From positions 186,001 through 250,000 of the forward strand of contig NZ_MPZV01000001.1 in assembly GCF_002020355.1 (NCBI RefSeq): DNA of 64,000 nt, read 5' to 3'. The first letter of the stretch is position 1. Every line of letters begins with the position of its first letter. Shown here piece after piece: positions 1 through 8,791 of the stretch. The translations under genes were made by a program, and so were the position numbers. The notes beneath the pieces are model-generated. The model had not been told where the DNA came from. It saw only the letters and a program-made list of their open reading frames with translations, and made no database searches. Source of the stretch: Thioclava sediminum (lineage in GTDB: Bacteria; Pseudomonadota; Alphaproteobacteria; Rhodobacterales; Rhodobacteraceae).

Positions 1-538
1 CCAGCAGGAAGGGCACCGCGTCTGCAAGACCCACGCCGCGCTCTTCGCTATCGGTGAAGGCCGAAACCTTGCGGCCTTTCACGATGGAGTCGCCGTTCTT
101 GTCCTTCACCTTGTCGAAGGCTGCGGGGCCGTGGCAGACCGAGGCGACGATCTTGCCGCCGTCCCAAGCCGTGCTGATCGCCTTCGCGGAGATGTCGCTC
201 TCGGCGAGGTCATACATCGCGCCGTGGCCGCCGGGGATGTAGAGCGCATCATAGGAAGTGATGTCCTCGTCCTCGATCCGCGACGGGTTCTCCAGAACCG
301 CTTTGGCGTCGGCGTCATCCCGGAAGCGCGTCACCGAGGCCGGCGCGTCATCGCCGGTCACGTCGGAATTCGGGTCGATCGGGATCGCGCGACCGCCGAT
401 GGTCGCCACTTTCACCTCGTGGCCTGCGTCGAGGAAGGCGTAATAGGGCGTCGCCAGTTCCTCATACCAAACGCCGGTCTTTTTGCCGGTGTCGCCCAGA
501 GCGTCGGCTGCGGTCGAAAGAATAAGAATACGTGCCAT
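1..538 (-). CDS. DJ-1/PfpI family protein (Hsp31/glyoxalase III-like), 3' end cut by window edge
   Basis: The first 179 codons are visible and begin MARILILSTAADALG. The frame continues through a GGHGAMYDL loop and the nucleophile elbow SVCHGPAAF, whose Cys is the catalytic residue of the DJ-1/PfpI superfamily. The longer insert before the elbow fits the Hsp31/glyoxalase III-like branch, which acts on methylglyoxal or glycated proteins, rather than short PfpI proteases. The start is the only good ATG and faces the divergent LysR gene across about 140 bp, so the LysR protein may control it. The family call is firm; the exact substrate is inference. Confidence 0.85.
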   Translation of the reverse strand, partial: MARILILSTAADALGDTGKKTGVWYEELATPYYAFLDAGHEVKVATIGGRAIPIDPNSDVTGDDAPASVTRFRDDADAKAVLENPSRIEDEDITSYDALYIPGGHGAMYDLAESDISAKAISTAWDGGKIVASVCHGPAAFDKVKDKNGDSIVKGRKVSAFTDSEERGVGLADAVPFLL

Positions 539-681
539 GGGTTTGGCCTCCTTCGTCATGAATGTGAGGGCATTTCCGGCCCTGTTCGCTTCGAGCCGTC
601 AACGCGTCCCAACAGAGATAGGTTGCGTTCGCTGATCGAGAAATTGATGCAGACAACGTCAGAAATCGATATTCCGGAGAT

Positions 682-1590
682 ATGACACCCGACGTATCGC
701 TTCTGCGCGTATTCCATGCGGTCATGGAAGAACGCAATGTCACCGCCGCGGCCCAGCGGCTCGGCCAATCCCAGAGCACCGTGAGCGCGGCGCTGTCACG
801 TCTGCGTGCGGCGCTTGGCGACGAGCTGTTCCTGCGCGCCCGCTACGGCGTGGAGCCCACCGAGAAGGCGCTCGAGATCGCGCCCGACATCGCCGCCGGG
901 CTAGAGCGGCTGGAACAGGCTTTCCGCGCCGCAGAGCCCTTCGACCCCGCGCGCACCACGCGCCGCTTCCGGCTGTTGCTGGGGCCCTATGCCGAGATCG
1001 TTCTCGCGCCAGAACTCGCGGCGGCCTTTGCCGACAGGGCCCCGTCGGCTCGTCTCGAAATCTCGCCTATCGGGCCAGATCTGGACCCCCGCGCGCTTGC
1101 CGGGCGGGCCTTCGATCTGGCGGTCGGGCGGTTCGACTCCCCGCCCGAGGATCTCGTGGTCTCCGACCTGTTCGAGGACGGGTTCCGCTGTATCGTGGCC
1201 CCACAGGCTTTACCCGAGGGCGCGTCGCTCGACCGGAACCTCTATGAGACGTTGCCGCATGTCGTCGTCGCCCCGCCCGGCAAGTGGCGCACCGGAGTTC
1301 ACAAACGCACCGAGGCGACAGGTTTGCACCGGAACACGGCTGTCGTGGTCACGCATTTCCTGACCGCCGCACCTGCGGTGGCTCGGCTGGGCGGGATTGC
1401 CACGGTGCCCGCGCGGGTCGCCGCGATGACCGCCGGACCTTATGGCTTGCGCGATGTTCCCGTGCCGGTCGACCTCGGCACCTTTCCCAGCCAGATCGCC
1501 TGGCACCCGCATCTGCGCCGGGATCAGGGTCATGTCTGGCTGCGCGAGCTGATCCGCGAATTGGTCGCCGAGTTTACGACGCCGGGCTGA
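682..1590 (+). CDS. LysR family transcriptional regulator
   Basis: This 302-aa protein has the N-terminal winged helix of LysR regulators (about residues 1-60; AAAQRLGQSQSTVSAALSRLR is the recognition region). A periplasmic-binding-like effector domain fills residues 90-295. Length is typical of the family. It diverges from the DJ-1-type gene, the usual layout for a LysR regulator and its target. The effector cannot be read from the sequence. The NodD/LinR-like spacing of the HTH (LLRVFHAVMEERNVTAAA) is common in Rhodobacterales. Confidence 0.9.
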   Translation: MTPDVSLLRVFHAVMEERNVTAAAQRLGQSQSTVSAALSRLRAALGDELFLRARYGVEPTEKALEIAPDIAAGLERLEQAFRAAEPFDPARTTRRFRLLLGPYAEIVLAPELAAAFADRAPSARLEISPIGPDLDPRALAGRAFDLAVGRFDSPPEDLVVSDLFEDGFRCIVAPQALPEGASLDRNLYETLPHVVVAPPGKWRTGVHKRTEATGLHRNTAVVVTHFLTAAPAVARLGGIATVPARVAAMTAGPYGLRDVPVPVDLGTFPSQIAWHPHLRRDQGHVWLRELIRELVAEFTTPG

Positions 1591-1611
1591 CGGCTGCGCA
1601 AAGACCTACGT

Positions 1612-2802
1612 CTAGGTGACCCGTCCGCGCGCCTTGAACGCAGGGGTATCCCAGGCCCGCTGTGCCATCACTTCGCCGAGGATTTCAGCGGCGCGGGTCA
1701 CATCGGCCTCATCAAGGTAAAGCGGCGTGAAGCCGAAGCGCATCGCATCGGGTGCGCGGAAATCTCCGATCACCCCGCGTGCGATCAAGGCCTGAACGAC
1801 GGCGTAGCTATCCGCGAAACCGAACGACACCTGACTGCCGCGGACCTCCGGGTCGCGCGGGCTGAGCAGCGTGAGGTCTGGGCAGCGCGCCTCGACCTCG
1901 CGGATGAACAGCTCCGACAGCTCGACGGAGCGCGCGCGCACCTCCTCCATCGTCAGCCCGTCCCAGACCTTGAGCGCCTCTTCGAGCGCAGTCATCTGCA
2001 GGACCGGCGGCGTGCCGACGCGCATCCGCTCGACCGCGCGGCCGGGGCGATAGTCGAGATCGAAGGCGAAGGGCGCCTCATGGCCGAGCCAGCCGCTGAG
2101 CGCCGGGCGCACCGTCCCAGCGATGTCGGGCCGGACATAGATGAAGGCCGGGGCGCCGGGCCCACCGTTGAGATATTTATAGGTGCAGCCGACCGCGAAT
2201 TCGGCCCCGTTCGCCGTCATGTCCACCGGCACCGCGCCCGCGCTATGGGCGAGATCCCAGATCATCACAGCGCCGACCGCGTGGGCCTTGCGAGTGATCG
2301 CCTCGAAATCGTGCATCCGTCCGGTGCGGTAATCGACCTGCGTCAGCATCACCACCGCCACCTCTTCGGTGATCGCGTCGGCCACGTCCTCGGGCGCGGG
2401 CGTGCGCAGTTCGTGCCCGCGATCCAGCGAGCGGATCAGCCCGTCCGCCATGTAGAGATCGGTCGGAAAATTGCCGTTGTCCGACAGGATCACCTTGCGG
2501 TCGGGGCGCATCTCCAGCGCCGAGGCCAGCGCCTGATAGAGTTTGATCGAGAGCGTATCGCCCAGCACGACCGAGCCCTCCGGCGCGCCGATCAGCCGAC
2601 CGATCCTATTGCCGACGCGGGCGGGCTGATCCATCCAGTGCGCCTCGTTCCAGCCCCGGATCAGCATCTGCCCCCATTCGTCGCGCGCGCAACTCTCCAG
2701 CCGCTCCGCCACGCCGCGCGGCAGCGGCCCGAGCGAGTTCCCGTCGAGATAGATCACCCCCTCGGGCAGATCGAAAAGATGCTTTCTCGGCAGGTTCGGC
2801 AT
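1612..2802 (-). CDS. kynU: kynureninase
   Basis: A PLP-dependent fold-type I hydrolase of 396 aa that cleaves kynurenine to anthranilate and alanine. The protein begins MPNLPRKHLF, carries YLDGNSLGPLP near its N terminus, a diagnostic kynureninase motif, and has the PLP lysine in TYKYLNGGPGAPAF. I chose the ATG at 2802 because the open frame upstream has no kynureninase similarity and 396 aa is normal for KynU. It diverges from the kynurenine formamidase gene at 2977, so two consecutive steps of tryptophan breakdown share one promoter region. Tryptophan 2,3-dioxygenase (kynA) is not in the window. Confidence 0.93.
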   Translation of the reverse strand: MPNLPRKHLFDLPEGVIYLDGNSLGPLPRGVAERLESCARDEWGQMLIRGWNEAHWMDQPARVGNRIGRLIGAPEGSVVLGDTLSIKLYQALASALEMRPDRKVILSDNGNFPTDLYMADGLIRSLDRGHELRTPAPEDVADAITEEVAVVMLTQVDYRTGRMHDFEAITRKAHAVGAVMIWDLAHSAGAVPVDMTANGAEFAVGCTYKYLNGGPGAPAFIYVRPDIAGTVRPALSGWLGHEAPFAFDLDYRPGRAVERMRVGTPPVLQMTALEEALKVWDGLTMEEVRARSVELSELFIREVEARCPDLTLLSPRDPEVRGSQVSFGFADSYAVVQALIARGVIGDFRAPDAMRFGFTPLYLDEADVTRAAEILGEVMAQRAWDTPAFKARGRVT

Positions 2803-2976
2803 GGTCGTCTTCCTCTTGTTCTCACGGCCCGAAAGCGCGTCTCGAAACCCGGCAATCGGCTGATGGATCACGAAAGTTTCGGCTCCGGCGCACGCTACCC
2901 GCGCAACCATGCCCTCGCAATATCCCGCGCTATATGCTCTGTCTCCGAATGGGACGCAAAATGAGCGGGAGGGAAC

Positions 2977-3789
2977 ATGGAAGACCTGAGCGGGATCGAC
3001 TGGGAAGACGCTTTCGAGAACGGCGGCTATATCGAGAATGGCAGCGCCTACCCCGATCTCTGGGCCAAGCGCGCCGCCGAGTTCCGGTCGCGCCATGCCG
3101 ATCGGATGACCGAGGTCGCCTATGGCGAAGCGTCCCGCGAAAAGATCGACCTCTTCCGCCCCGAAGGCGCGTCCAAGGGGCTCGTGGTCTTCGTGCATGG
3201 CGGCTACTGGCTGAAATTCAGCAAGGACATGTGGTCTCATCTGGCGCAAGGCGCGCTGGCACAGGGCTGGACCGTCGCCCTGCCCGGCTACACGCTCGCC
3301 CCGGAGAACAGCATTCCCGGCATCGCGCAGCAGATCGCACGGGCGATCGATCACGCGGCGGGGCTCGTGGAGGGCCCGATCCATCTCGTCGGCCATTCTG
3401 CGGGCGGGCATCTGGTAACGCGCTCGGTGTCCGAGGGCAGCGCGCTGTCAGACGAAACCGCAGCGCGCATCCGGCGGGTGATCTCGGTGAGCGGCGTGCA
3501 TGATCTGCGTCCGCTGCAGATGCATTCGATGAACGCGCGGCTGGGGATCACGCCCGAGATCGCCGCGAGCGAGAGCCCCGCCCTGCTGAAGCTGCGCCCC
3601 GGCGTGAAAGTCACCGTCTGGGTCGGCGCGGCGGAGCGTCCGGAATTCCTGCGCCAGTCGTCCCTGCTCGCCGAGCACTGGCCGGAAGCAGATCTGGTCG
3701 CGGCCTACGGGCGGCACCATTTCGACGTGATCGAGGAGCTGTCCGATCCGTCCAGCGCGCTGGTCACGGCGCTTCTGAGCACGGATTAA
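2977..3789 (+). CDS. kynB: kynurenine formamidase, alpha/beta hydrolase type
   Basis: A 270-aa alpha/beta hydrolase with the HGGYW oxyanion motif (about residues 74-78) and nucleophile elbow GHSAGGH (about 134-140), both seen in the eukaryote-like arylformamidases that hydrolyse N-formylkynurenine. The C-terminal HHFDVIEEL supplies the catalytic His. The neighbour kynU makes this function likely. It is not the metal-dependent cyclase-type KynB, so the symbol is used for function rather than fold. A GGGAGG ribosome binding site lies just before the ATG. Confidence 0.82.
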   Translation: MEDLSGIDWEDAFENGGYIENGSAYPDLWAKRAAEFRSRHADRMTEVAYGEASREKIDLFRPEGASKGLVVFVHGGYWLKFSKDMWSHLAQGALAQGWTVALPGYTLAPENSIPGIAQQIARAIDHAAGLVEGPIHLVGHSAGGHLVTRSVSEGSALSDETAARIRRVISVSGVHDLRPLQMHSMNARLGITPEIAASESPALLKLRPGVKVTVWVGAAERPEFLRQSSLLAEHWPEADLVAAYGRHHFDVIEELSDPSSALVTALLSTD

Positions 3790-3939
3790 GAAAGCGTCAC
3801 CCGCCGCCAAAACCGCCTCACCGTTCCACACATCAGCTTCACGTTCGCGCGCTCGAGCTTTGCTGCGCTTGCATTCTAACGGGCCTTGGGGTCTCAAAAG
3901 AGTGCATCTGTGCACCAAAGCGTCTTGCGAGTGTCGAAC

Positions 3940-5085
3940 ATGAGCGATGCCAAGAATACCTACGAACACAGCGTTCCCTTCTTCTGGCCGATGGCGGCGG
4001 CGATGGAATGGCAGAAGATCGGGCTCGACGCGGTCGAGAAAGGGCTGACCTATCTCGACGAGGCGGCGAAGATCACGCACCCGCCCGATCCGAAATGGGC
4101 CACCAAGAACGACGTGCTGCTCGATCTCGACACGATGCGGCTGCGCGATTTCGGCGGCACGGGCGGCGGCATTCCGGTGATTGTCGACGCGCCCTATGCC
4201 GGGCACTCCTCGACCATCGCGGATTACGCCAAGGGCCAGAGCCTGATCGAGACGCTGCTGGATGCAGGTCTCGGCCGCGTCCTTTGCACCGATTGGAAAA
4301 GCGCGACGCCCGAGATGCGCGATTTCGACATCGATAAATACCTCGCCGAGATCAATGTCGCAGTCGATGAGCTCGGCGGGCGGGTGATGCTGGTGGGGCT
4401 GTGTCAGGGCGGCTGGATGTCGGCGATGTATGCCGCGCGCTTCCCCGAGAAGGTCGCGGGTCTCGTACTTGCCGGCTCGCCCATCGACACCGATGCCGGG
4501 CACGGCCCGATCCGCAAGCTGGCCCATGAGATGCCGCTCTCGGCCTATCAGGAAATGGTCGAGGCCGGTGAGGGCCGGATGCCGGGGCGGTTCATGCTCA
4601 CCGGCTGGAAGAACATGCATGCCGATCAGCAGTATTTCGGCAAGTTCGTCGATCTCTACGAGCATATCGACGACCGCAATTTCATGAAGCGCACCGAACG
4701 GTTCGAGAGCTGGTATGAAAATCCCATCGACCTGCCGGGGCGCTATTACCTGCAGGCGATCGACCTGCTGTTCAAACAGAACCTGTTCGCCAAGGGCGAG
4801 TTCGTGGGCCTCGGGCGCAAGCTCGATCTGGGCGCGATCACCTGCCCGGCCTTTCTGCTTGCGGGCAAGGCGGACGACATCACCACGCGCGAACAGGTCT
4901 TCGCGGCCGAGACGCTGCTCGGCACGCCGCGCAAGGATATCGTGAGCCGCCTCGTCGAGGGCGGGCATATCGGCCTCTTCATGGGCAGCCATACCCTCTC
5001 GAATGTCTGGCCGGAAATCGGCCAGTGGCTCGGCAAGCTCGGGGCCAAAGCTGGAGACACGAATAATGGACCAGACCGTCGCTGA
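3940..5085 (+). CDS. PhaC-like alpha/beta hydrolase (poly-hydroxyalkanoate synthase/depolymerase-related)
   Basis: A 381-aa protein with a lipase-like box containing Cys rather than Ser (VGLCQGGW, about residues 151-158). This matches the nucleophile of PHA synthases, and the flanking DYAKGQSLIETLLDAG and VLCTDWK resemble the same family. It is shorter than class I PhaC, so it may be a class III-like subunit or a divergent acyl transferase/hydrolase. The ATG at 3940 is preferred over an upstream TTG at 3886 that would add 18 unconserved residues. The gene overlaps the next ATPase gene by 20 bp, so the two are cotranscribed and probably translationally coupled. Confidence 0.7.
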   Translation: MSDAKNTYEHSVPFFWPMAAAMEWQKIGLDAVEKGLTYLDEAAKITHPPDPKWATKNDVLLDLDTMRLRDFGGTGGGIPVIVDAPYAGHSSTIADYAKGQSLIETLLDAGLGRVLCTDWKSATPEMRDFDIDKYLAEINVAVDELGGRVMLVGLCQGGWMSAMYAARFPEKVAGLVLAGSPIDTDAGHGPIRKLAHEMPLSAYQEMVEAGEGRMPGRFMLTGWKNMHADQQYFGKFVDLYEHIDDRNFMKRTERFESWYENPIDLPGRYYLQAIDLLFKQNLFAKGEFVGLGRKLDLGAITCPAFLLAGKADDITTREQVFAAETLLGTPRKDIVSRLVEGGHIGLFMGSHTLSNVWPEIGQWLGKLGAKAGDTNNGPDRR

Positions 5086-7474
5086 ACCGATGACGCAGGA
5101 TGTGCCGGAAACGGACCGCAAGACAGGTCTGAGCGCGGCAGAGGCGGCACAGAGGCTCGAGCGATACGGTCCCAATGCGCTCCAGAGCGACGAGAAAACC
5201 CTGCTGCAGAGGATCGCGGGCTATTTCTGGGGGCCGATCCCGTGGCTGATCGAACTGGCGGCGCTGTTGTCGCTCGTGCTGCGCGACTGGTCCGATTTCT
5301 CGGTGATCTTCGTGATGCTGCTGCTCAACGCCGCCGTGGGATTCAAGGAAGAGAGCAAGGCGAGTTCGGCCATCGCGGCGCTCAAGGCGCAGCTGGCCCC
5401 GAGCGCCCGCGTGAAACGCGACGGGCAATGGCAGGAGATCGCCGCGCGCGATCTTGTGCCGGGCGATATCGTGCGGCTCTCGATCGGCCAGATCGTCCCG
5501 GCGGATCTGACGCTCTTCGAAGGCAAGTATCTCTCCATCGACGAGGCGGCGCTGACGGGCGAGTCCCTGCCCGTCGACAAGGCGGTCGGTGACAGCGCCT
5601 ATTCCGGCTCGGTGGTGAAGCTGGGCGAGATGACCGGCGAGGTCACCGCGACCGGGATGGAAACCTATTTCGGCCACACGGCCTCTCTCGTGCAGACCAC
5701 GAACGGCAAGTCGCATTTCCAGAAGGCCGTGATGCAGATCGGGAATTTCCTGATCGCAGCGGCGCTGGTTCTGGTGGCGATGATCGTGATCGTCTCCTTC
5801 CAGCGGCACAATCCGCCGCTCGAGGTGATCCAGTTCGCGCTGATCCTGACGGTGGCGGCGATCCCGGTCGCGCTGCCCACGGTTCTGTCGGTGACGATGG
5901 CGGTGGGCGCCGAGCGGCTTGCGCGGATGAAGGCGATCGTCTCGCGGCTGGTCTCGATCGAGGAACTGGCGGGCGTCGATGTGCTGTGCTCGGACAAGAC
6001 CGGGACGCTGACGCTGAACGAGCTGACGGTCGAGGACCCGCGCCCGGCAGAGGGCATCGCGGTCGACGATCTGCTGCGCGCATCGGCGCTTGCCTGCGAC
6101 CGCGACGTGCCCGATGCGATCGACAAGGCGGTGCTGGCGGCGGCGGAGGGCATTGCGCTCGACGCCATCGAGACGCTCAGCTTCACGCCCTTCGATCCGG
6201 TCAGCAAACGCAGCGAGGCGGAGGTCAAGCACGAAGCCGATCGCTGGCAGGTCGCGAAAGGTGCGCCGCAGGTGATCGTGGAGCTTGCCGCCCTCACAGA
6301 TGAGGCGCGCAAGGCGGTGGAGGACGAGGTCGAAACCCTTGCGCAGCAGGGCTACCGCGCGCTCGGGGCCGCACAGAAGCGCGCCGGGCAGGCGTGGGAA
6401 TTCCTCGGCCTGCTGCCGATCATCGACCCGCCGCGCCCCGATGCCGCCAGCACCATCGCAGAAGCCCGCAACATGGGGATCGACGTCAAGATCATCACCG
6501 GCGACCACGAGGCGATCGCGCGCCAGATCGCGGGCAAGCTCGATCTCGGGCAGAAAATCTACCCGGCGGGCCAGCTGCTCGATGGCGACCCGGCCACGGT
6601 GGAGGCCAATGTCCGCGCCGCCGACGGCTTCGCGCGCGTCCTGCCCGAGCACAAGTTCCGCATCGTCGAGGTGCTGCAGGCCGGGCATTCCATCGTCGCG
6701 ATGACCGGGGACGGGGTGAACGACGCCCCTGCCCTGCGCAAGGCCGATGCCGGGATCGCGGTGAGCGGGGCGACCGATGCCGCGCGCGCCGCCGCCGATC
6801 TGGTGCTGACCGACAAGGGCCTGTCGATCATCACCACCGCCATCGAGGAAGCCCGCCGGATCTTCGAGCGGATGACGAGCTACGCCACCTTCCGCGTGGC
6901 CGAGACGATCCGTGTGCTCTTGTTCATGACGCTCTCGATCCTGATCTTCGATTTCTACCCCGTCACCGCGATCATGATCGTGCTGCTGGCGGTGCTCAAC
7001 GACTTCCCGATCATGATGATCGCCTATGACAATGTCTCGGTCTCGCAGCGCCCGGTACGCTGGGACATGCGCCGCGTGCTGACGGTGGCGGCGACGCTTG
7101 GCGTGACCGGGGTCATCGAGACCTTCGTGCTGTTCTGGTTCGTCGATGCCTATCTCGGCCTGCCGCGCGACCAGATCCAGACGATCATCTTCCTCAAGCT
7201 TCTCGTCTCGGGGCATATGACGCTGTTCGTCACGCGCCACCAAAGCTGGTTCTGGCGGCGGCCCTTCCCGGCGCTGCGGCTATTCGCGACGACCGAGGCC
7301 ACGCAGCTTCTGGGCACGCTGATCGCGGTTTATGGGCTGTTCGTGACGCCGATCGGCTGGGGGCCTGCGCTGCTGGTCTGGCTTTATTGCCTCGTCTGGC
7401 TGCCCCTCGAAGGGGCGATGGCCTTGCTCATACGCGCGCTTTATGATCGCAGAGCACAGGCGCGCGGGCACTGA
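5066..7474 (+). CDS. plasma-membrane proton-efflux P-type ATPase (type IIIA)
   Basis: An 802-aa P-type ATPase. LTGESLPVDK marks the actuator domain, CSDKTGTLTLNE the phosphorylated Asp, and MTGDGVNDAPALRKAD the hinge of the P domain. Ten predicted membrane segments and the lack of any N-terminal heavy-metal domain place it with the H+-pumping type IIIA enzymes of plants, fungi and some bacteria. I start at ATG 5066, behind CTGGAGAC; a frame extending to 5003 lies inside the previous gene. It likely expels protons under acid or energy stress. The upstream PhaC-like gene and downstream MFS gene form one operon with it. Confidence 0.92.
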   Translation: MDQTVAEPMTQDVPETDRKTGLSAAEAAQRLERYGPNALQSDEKTLLQRIAGYFWGPIPWLIELAALLSLVLRDWSDFSVIFVMLLLNAAVGFKEESKASSAIAALKAQLAPSARVKRDGQWQEIAARDLVPGDIVRLSIGQIVPADLTLFEGKYLSIDEAALTGESLPVDKAVGDSAYSGSVVKLGEMTGEVTATGMETYFGHTASLVQTTNGKSHFQKAVMQIGNFLIAAALVLVAMIVIVSFQRHNPPLEVIQFALILTVAAIPVALPTVLSVTMAVGAERLARMKAIVSRLVSIEELAGVDVLCSDKTGTLTLNELTVEDPRPAEGIAVDDLLRASALACDRDVPDAIDKAVLAAAEGIALDAIETLSFTPFDPVSKRSEAEVKHEADRWQVAKGAPQVIVELAALTDEARKAVEDEVETLAQQGYRALGAAQKRAGQAWEFLGLLPIIDPPRPDAASTIAEARNMGIDVKIITGDHEAIARQIAGKLDLGQKIYPAGQLLDGDPATVEANVRAADGFARVLPEHKFRIVEVLQAGHSIVAMTGDGVNDAPALRKADAGIAVSGATDAARAAADLVLTDKGLSIITTAIEEARRIFERMTSYATFRVAETIRVLLFMTLSILIFDFYPVTAIMIVLLAVLNDFPIMMIAYDNVSVSQRPVRWDMRRVLTVAATLGVTGVIETFVLFWFVDAYLGLPRDQIQTIIFLKLLVSGHMTLFVTRHQSWFWRRPFPALRLFATTEATQLLGTLIAVYGLFVTPIGWGPALLVWLYCLVWLPLEGAMALLIRALYDRRAQARGH

Positions 7475-7501
7475 GCCCCTCACGGCGCGCGCAGGAGGCA
7501 C

Positions 7502-8746
7502 ATGACGGACGACGTGCAAGAGGCACAGGACACGCCAGCGGGCAAGTTTGGACGCGGATTGCCGGTGGGCATCTGGGCGCTGGGGTTCGTGTCGCTCTTC
7601 ATGGACATCTCCTCCGAGATGATCCACGCGCTGCTGCCGGTCTATCTGATGACCGGGCTTGGGGCGACGGCGCTGGCGGTGGGCGTAATCGAAGGGATCG
7701 CCGAGGCCACCGCCGCGATCACCAAGGTCTTCTCGGGCGCGCTGTCGGACCGGATCGGGCGGCGCAAGGAGCTGGCCGCGCTCGGCTACGGGCTGGCGGC
7801 GGTGACGAAGCCGATCTTTCCGCTCGCCCCGACATTCGACTGGCTGGTGGCCGCGCGCTTCATCGACCGGGTGGGCAAAGGCATCCGCGGTGCGCCGCGC
7901 GACGCGCTGATCGCCGACCTCGCGCCAGGCAAAATGCGCGGTGCGGCTTTCGGGTTGCGGCAATCGCTCGACACGGTGGGTGCGTTCCTCGGGCCGCTCG
8001 CCGCGATCGGGCTGATGTGGCTGTTCTCGGACGATTTCCGCTCGGTCTTCTGGGTCGCGGTGATCCCGGCCTTCCTGTCGCTCGGGCTGATCCTGTTCGT
8101 GGTGAAAGAGCCTGTCCATCCCCGCACGCAACGCCGCGTGCGCAATCCCCTCGCCCGTTCGGAACTCAAGCTCCTGGGCCCTATGTTCTGGTGGGTCGTG
8201 GTGGTCGCGACGCTCTTCACCCTCGCCCGGTTCAGCGAGGCCTTCCTGATCCTGCGCGCCAATGACGACGGCATTCCGGTGATGCTGGTACCGCTGGTTC
8301 TGGTGGGCATGAACGCGGTCTATGCGCTGATCGCCTATCCGGTGGGTGCGCTTTCCGACCGGGTCGGGCGCGTGGGGCTGCTGCTGGTCGGGCTGGGGCT
8401 GTTGATCGCGGCGGACCTGACGCTGGCGCTGGTCAGCGGGATCGGCGGGCTTGCGGTCGGCGTGCTGCTCTGGGGGATGCATATGGGCTTCACCCAGGGG
8501 CTGCTGGCCGCGCTGGTAGCCGAAGCGGTCCCGGCAGAGCTGCGCGGCACCGCGTTCGGCATGTTCAACCTCGTGACCGGCGTGGGGCTGTTGATCGCAA
8601 GCGTGCTTGCCGGGGCGCTCTGGGAAATCGGCGGCGCGCAATGGACGTTCTTGGCGGGCGCGGGTTTTGCGACGACAGCGGCGCTGAGCCTGTTGCCGCT
8701 GCGCTCGCGGTTCAATGGCACGCATAAACCCAAGGATGCGGGCTGA
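7502..8746 (+). CDS. MFS transporter
   Basis: A 414-aa protein with about 12 hydrophobic segments. The major-facilitator loop signature GALSDRIGRRKE lies between TM2 and TM3 (about residues 79-90), with a repeat GALSDRVGRVG in the second half. Segment RFIDRVGKGIRGAPRDALIAD is typical of a widespread but poorly studied bacterial MFS subfamily. The ATG has an AGGAGG site 7 bp upstream and starts 27 bp after the proton ATPase, so it is the third gene of that operon. A proton-coupled carrier beside a proton pump is a sensible pairing, but the substrate is unknown. Confidence 0.88.
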   Translation: MTDDVQEAQDTPAGKFGRGLPVGIWALGFVSLFMDISSEMIHALLPVYLMTGLGATALAVGVIEGIAEATAAITKVFSGALSDRIGRRKELAALGYGLAAVTKPIFPLAPTFDWLVAARFIDRVGKGIRGAPRDALIADLAPGKMRGAAFGLRQSLDTVGAFLGPLAAIGLMWLFSDDFRSVFWVAVIPAFLSLGLILFVVKEPVHPRTQRRVRNPLARSELKLLGPMFWWVVVVATLFTLARFSEAFLILRANDDGIPVMLVPLVLVGMNAVYALIAYPVGALSDRVGRVGLLLVGLGLLIAADLTLALVSGIGGLAVGVLLWGMHMGFTQGLLAALVAEAVPAELRGTAFGMFNLVTGVGLLIASVLAGALWEIGGAQWTFLAGAGFATTAALSLLPLRSRFNGTHKPKDAG

Positions 8747-8791
8747 CTCAGAGAGCGCCGCGCGGAGACCCCGCGCAACGCTTGAGACAGC

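Noticed and set aside
4979-7243. Very long open frame antisense to the proton ATPase, about 750 codons
   Set aside because: It is a GC-rich mirror of the ATPase frame, rich in Arg, His and Asp with no domain, and has no ribosome site. The sense frame has all P-type ATPase motifs.
7280-8725. Long antisense open frame across the MFS gene
   Set aside because: Composition is Gln/Arg/Pro-rich and shows no known family, while the sense frame is a clear MFS protein.
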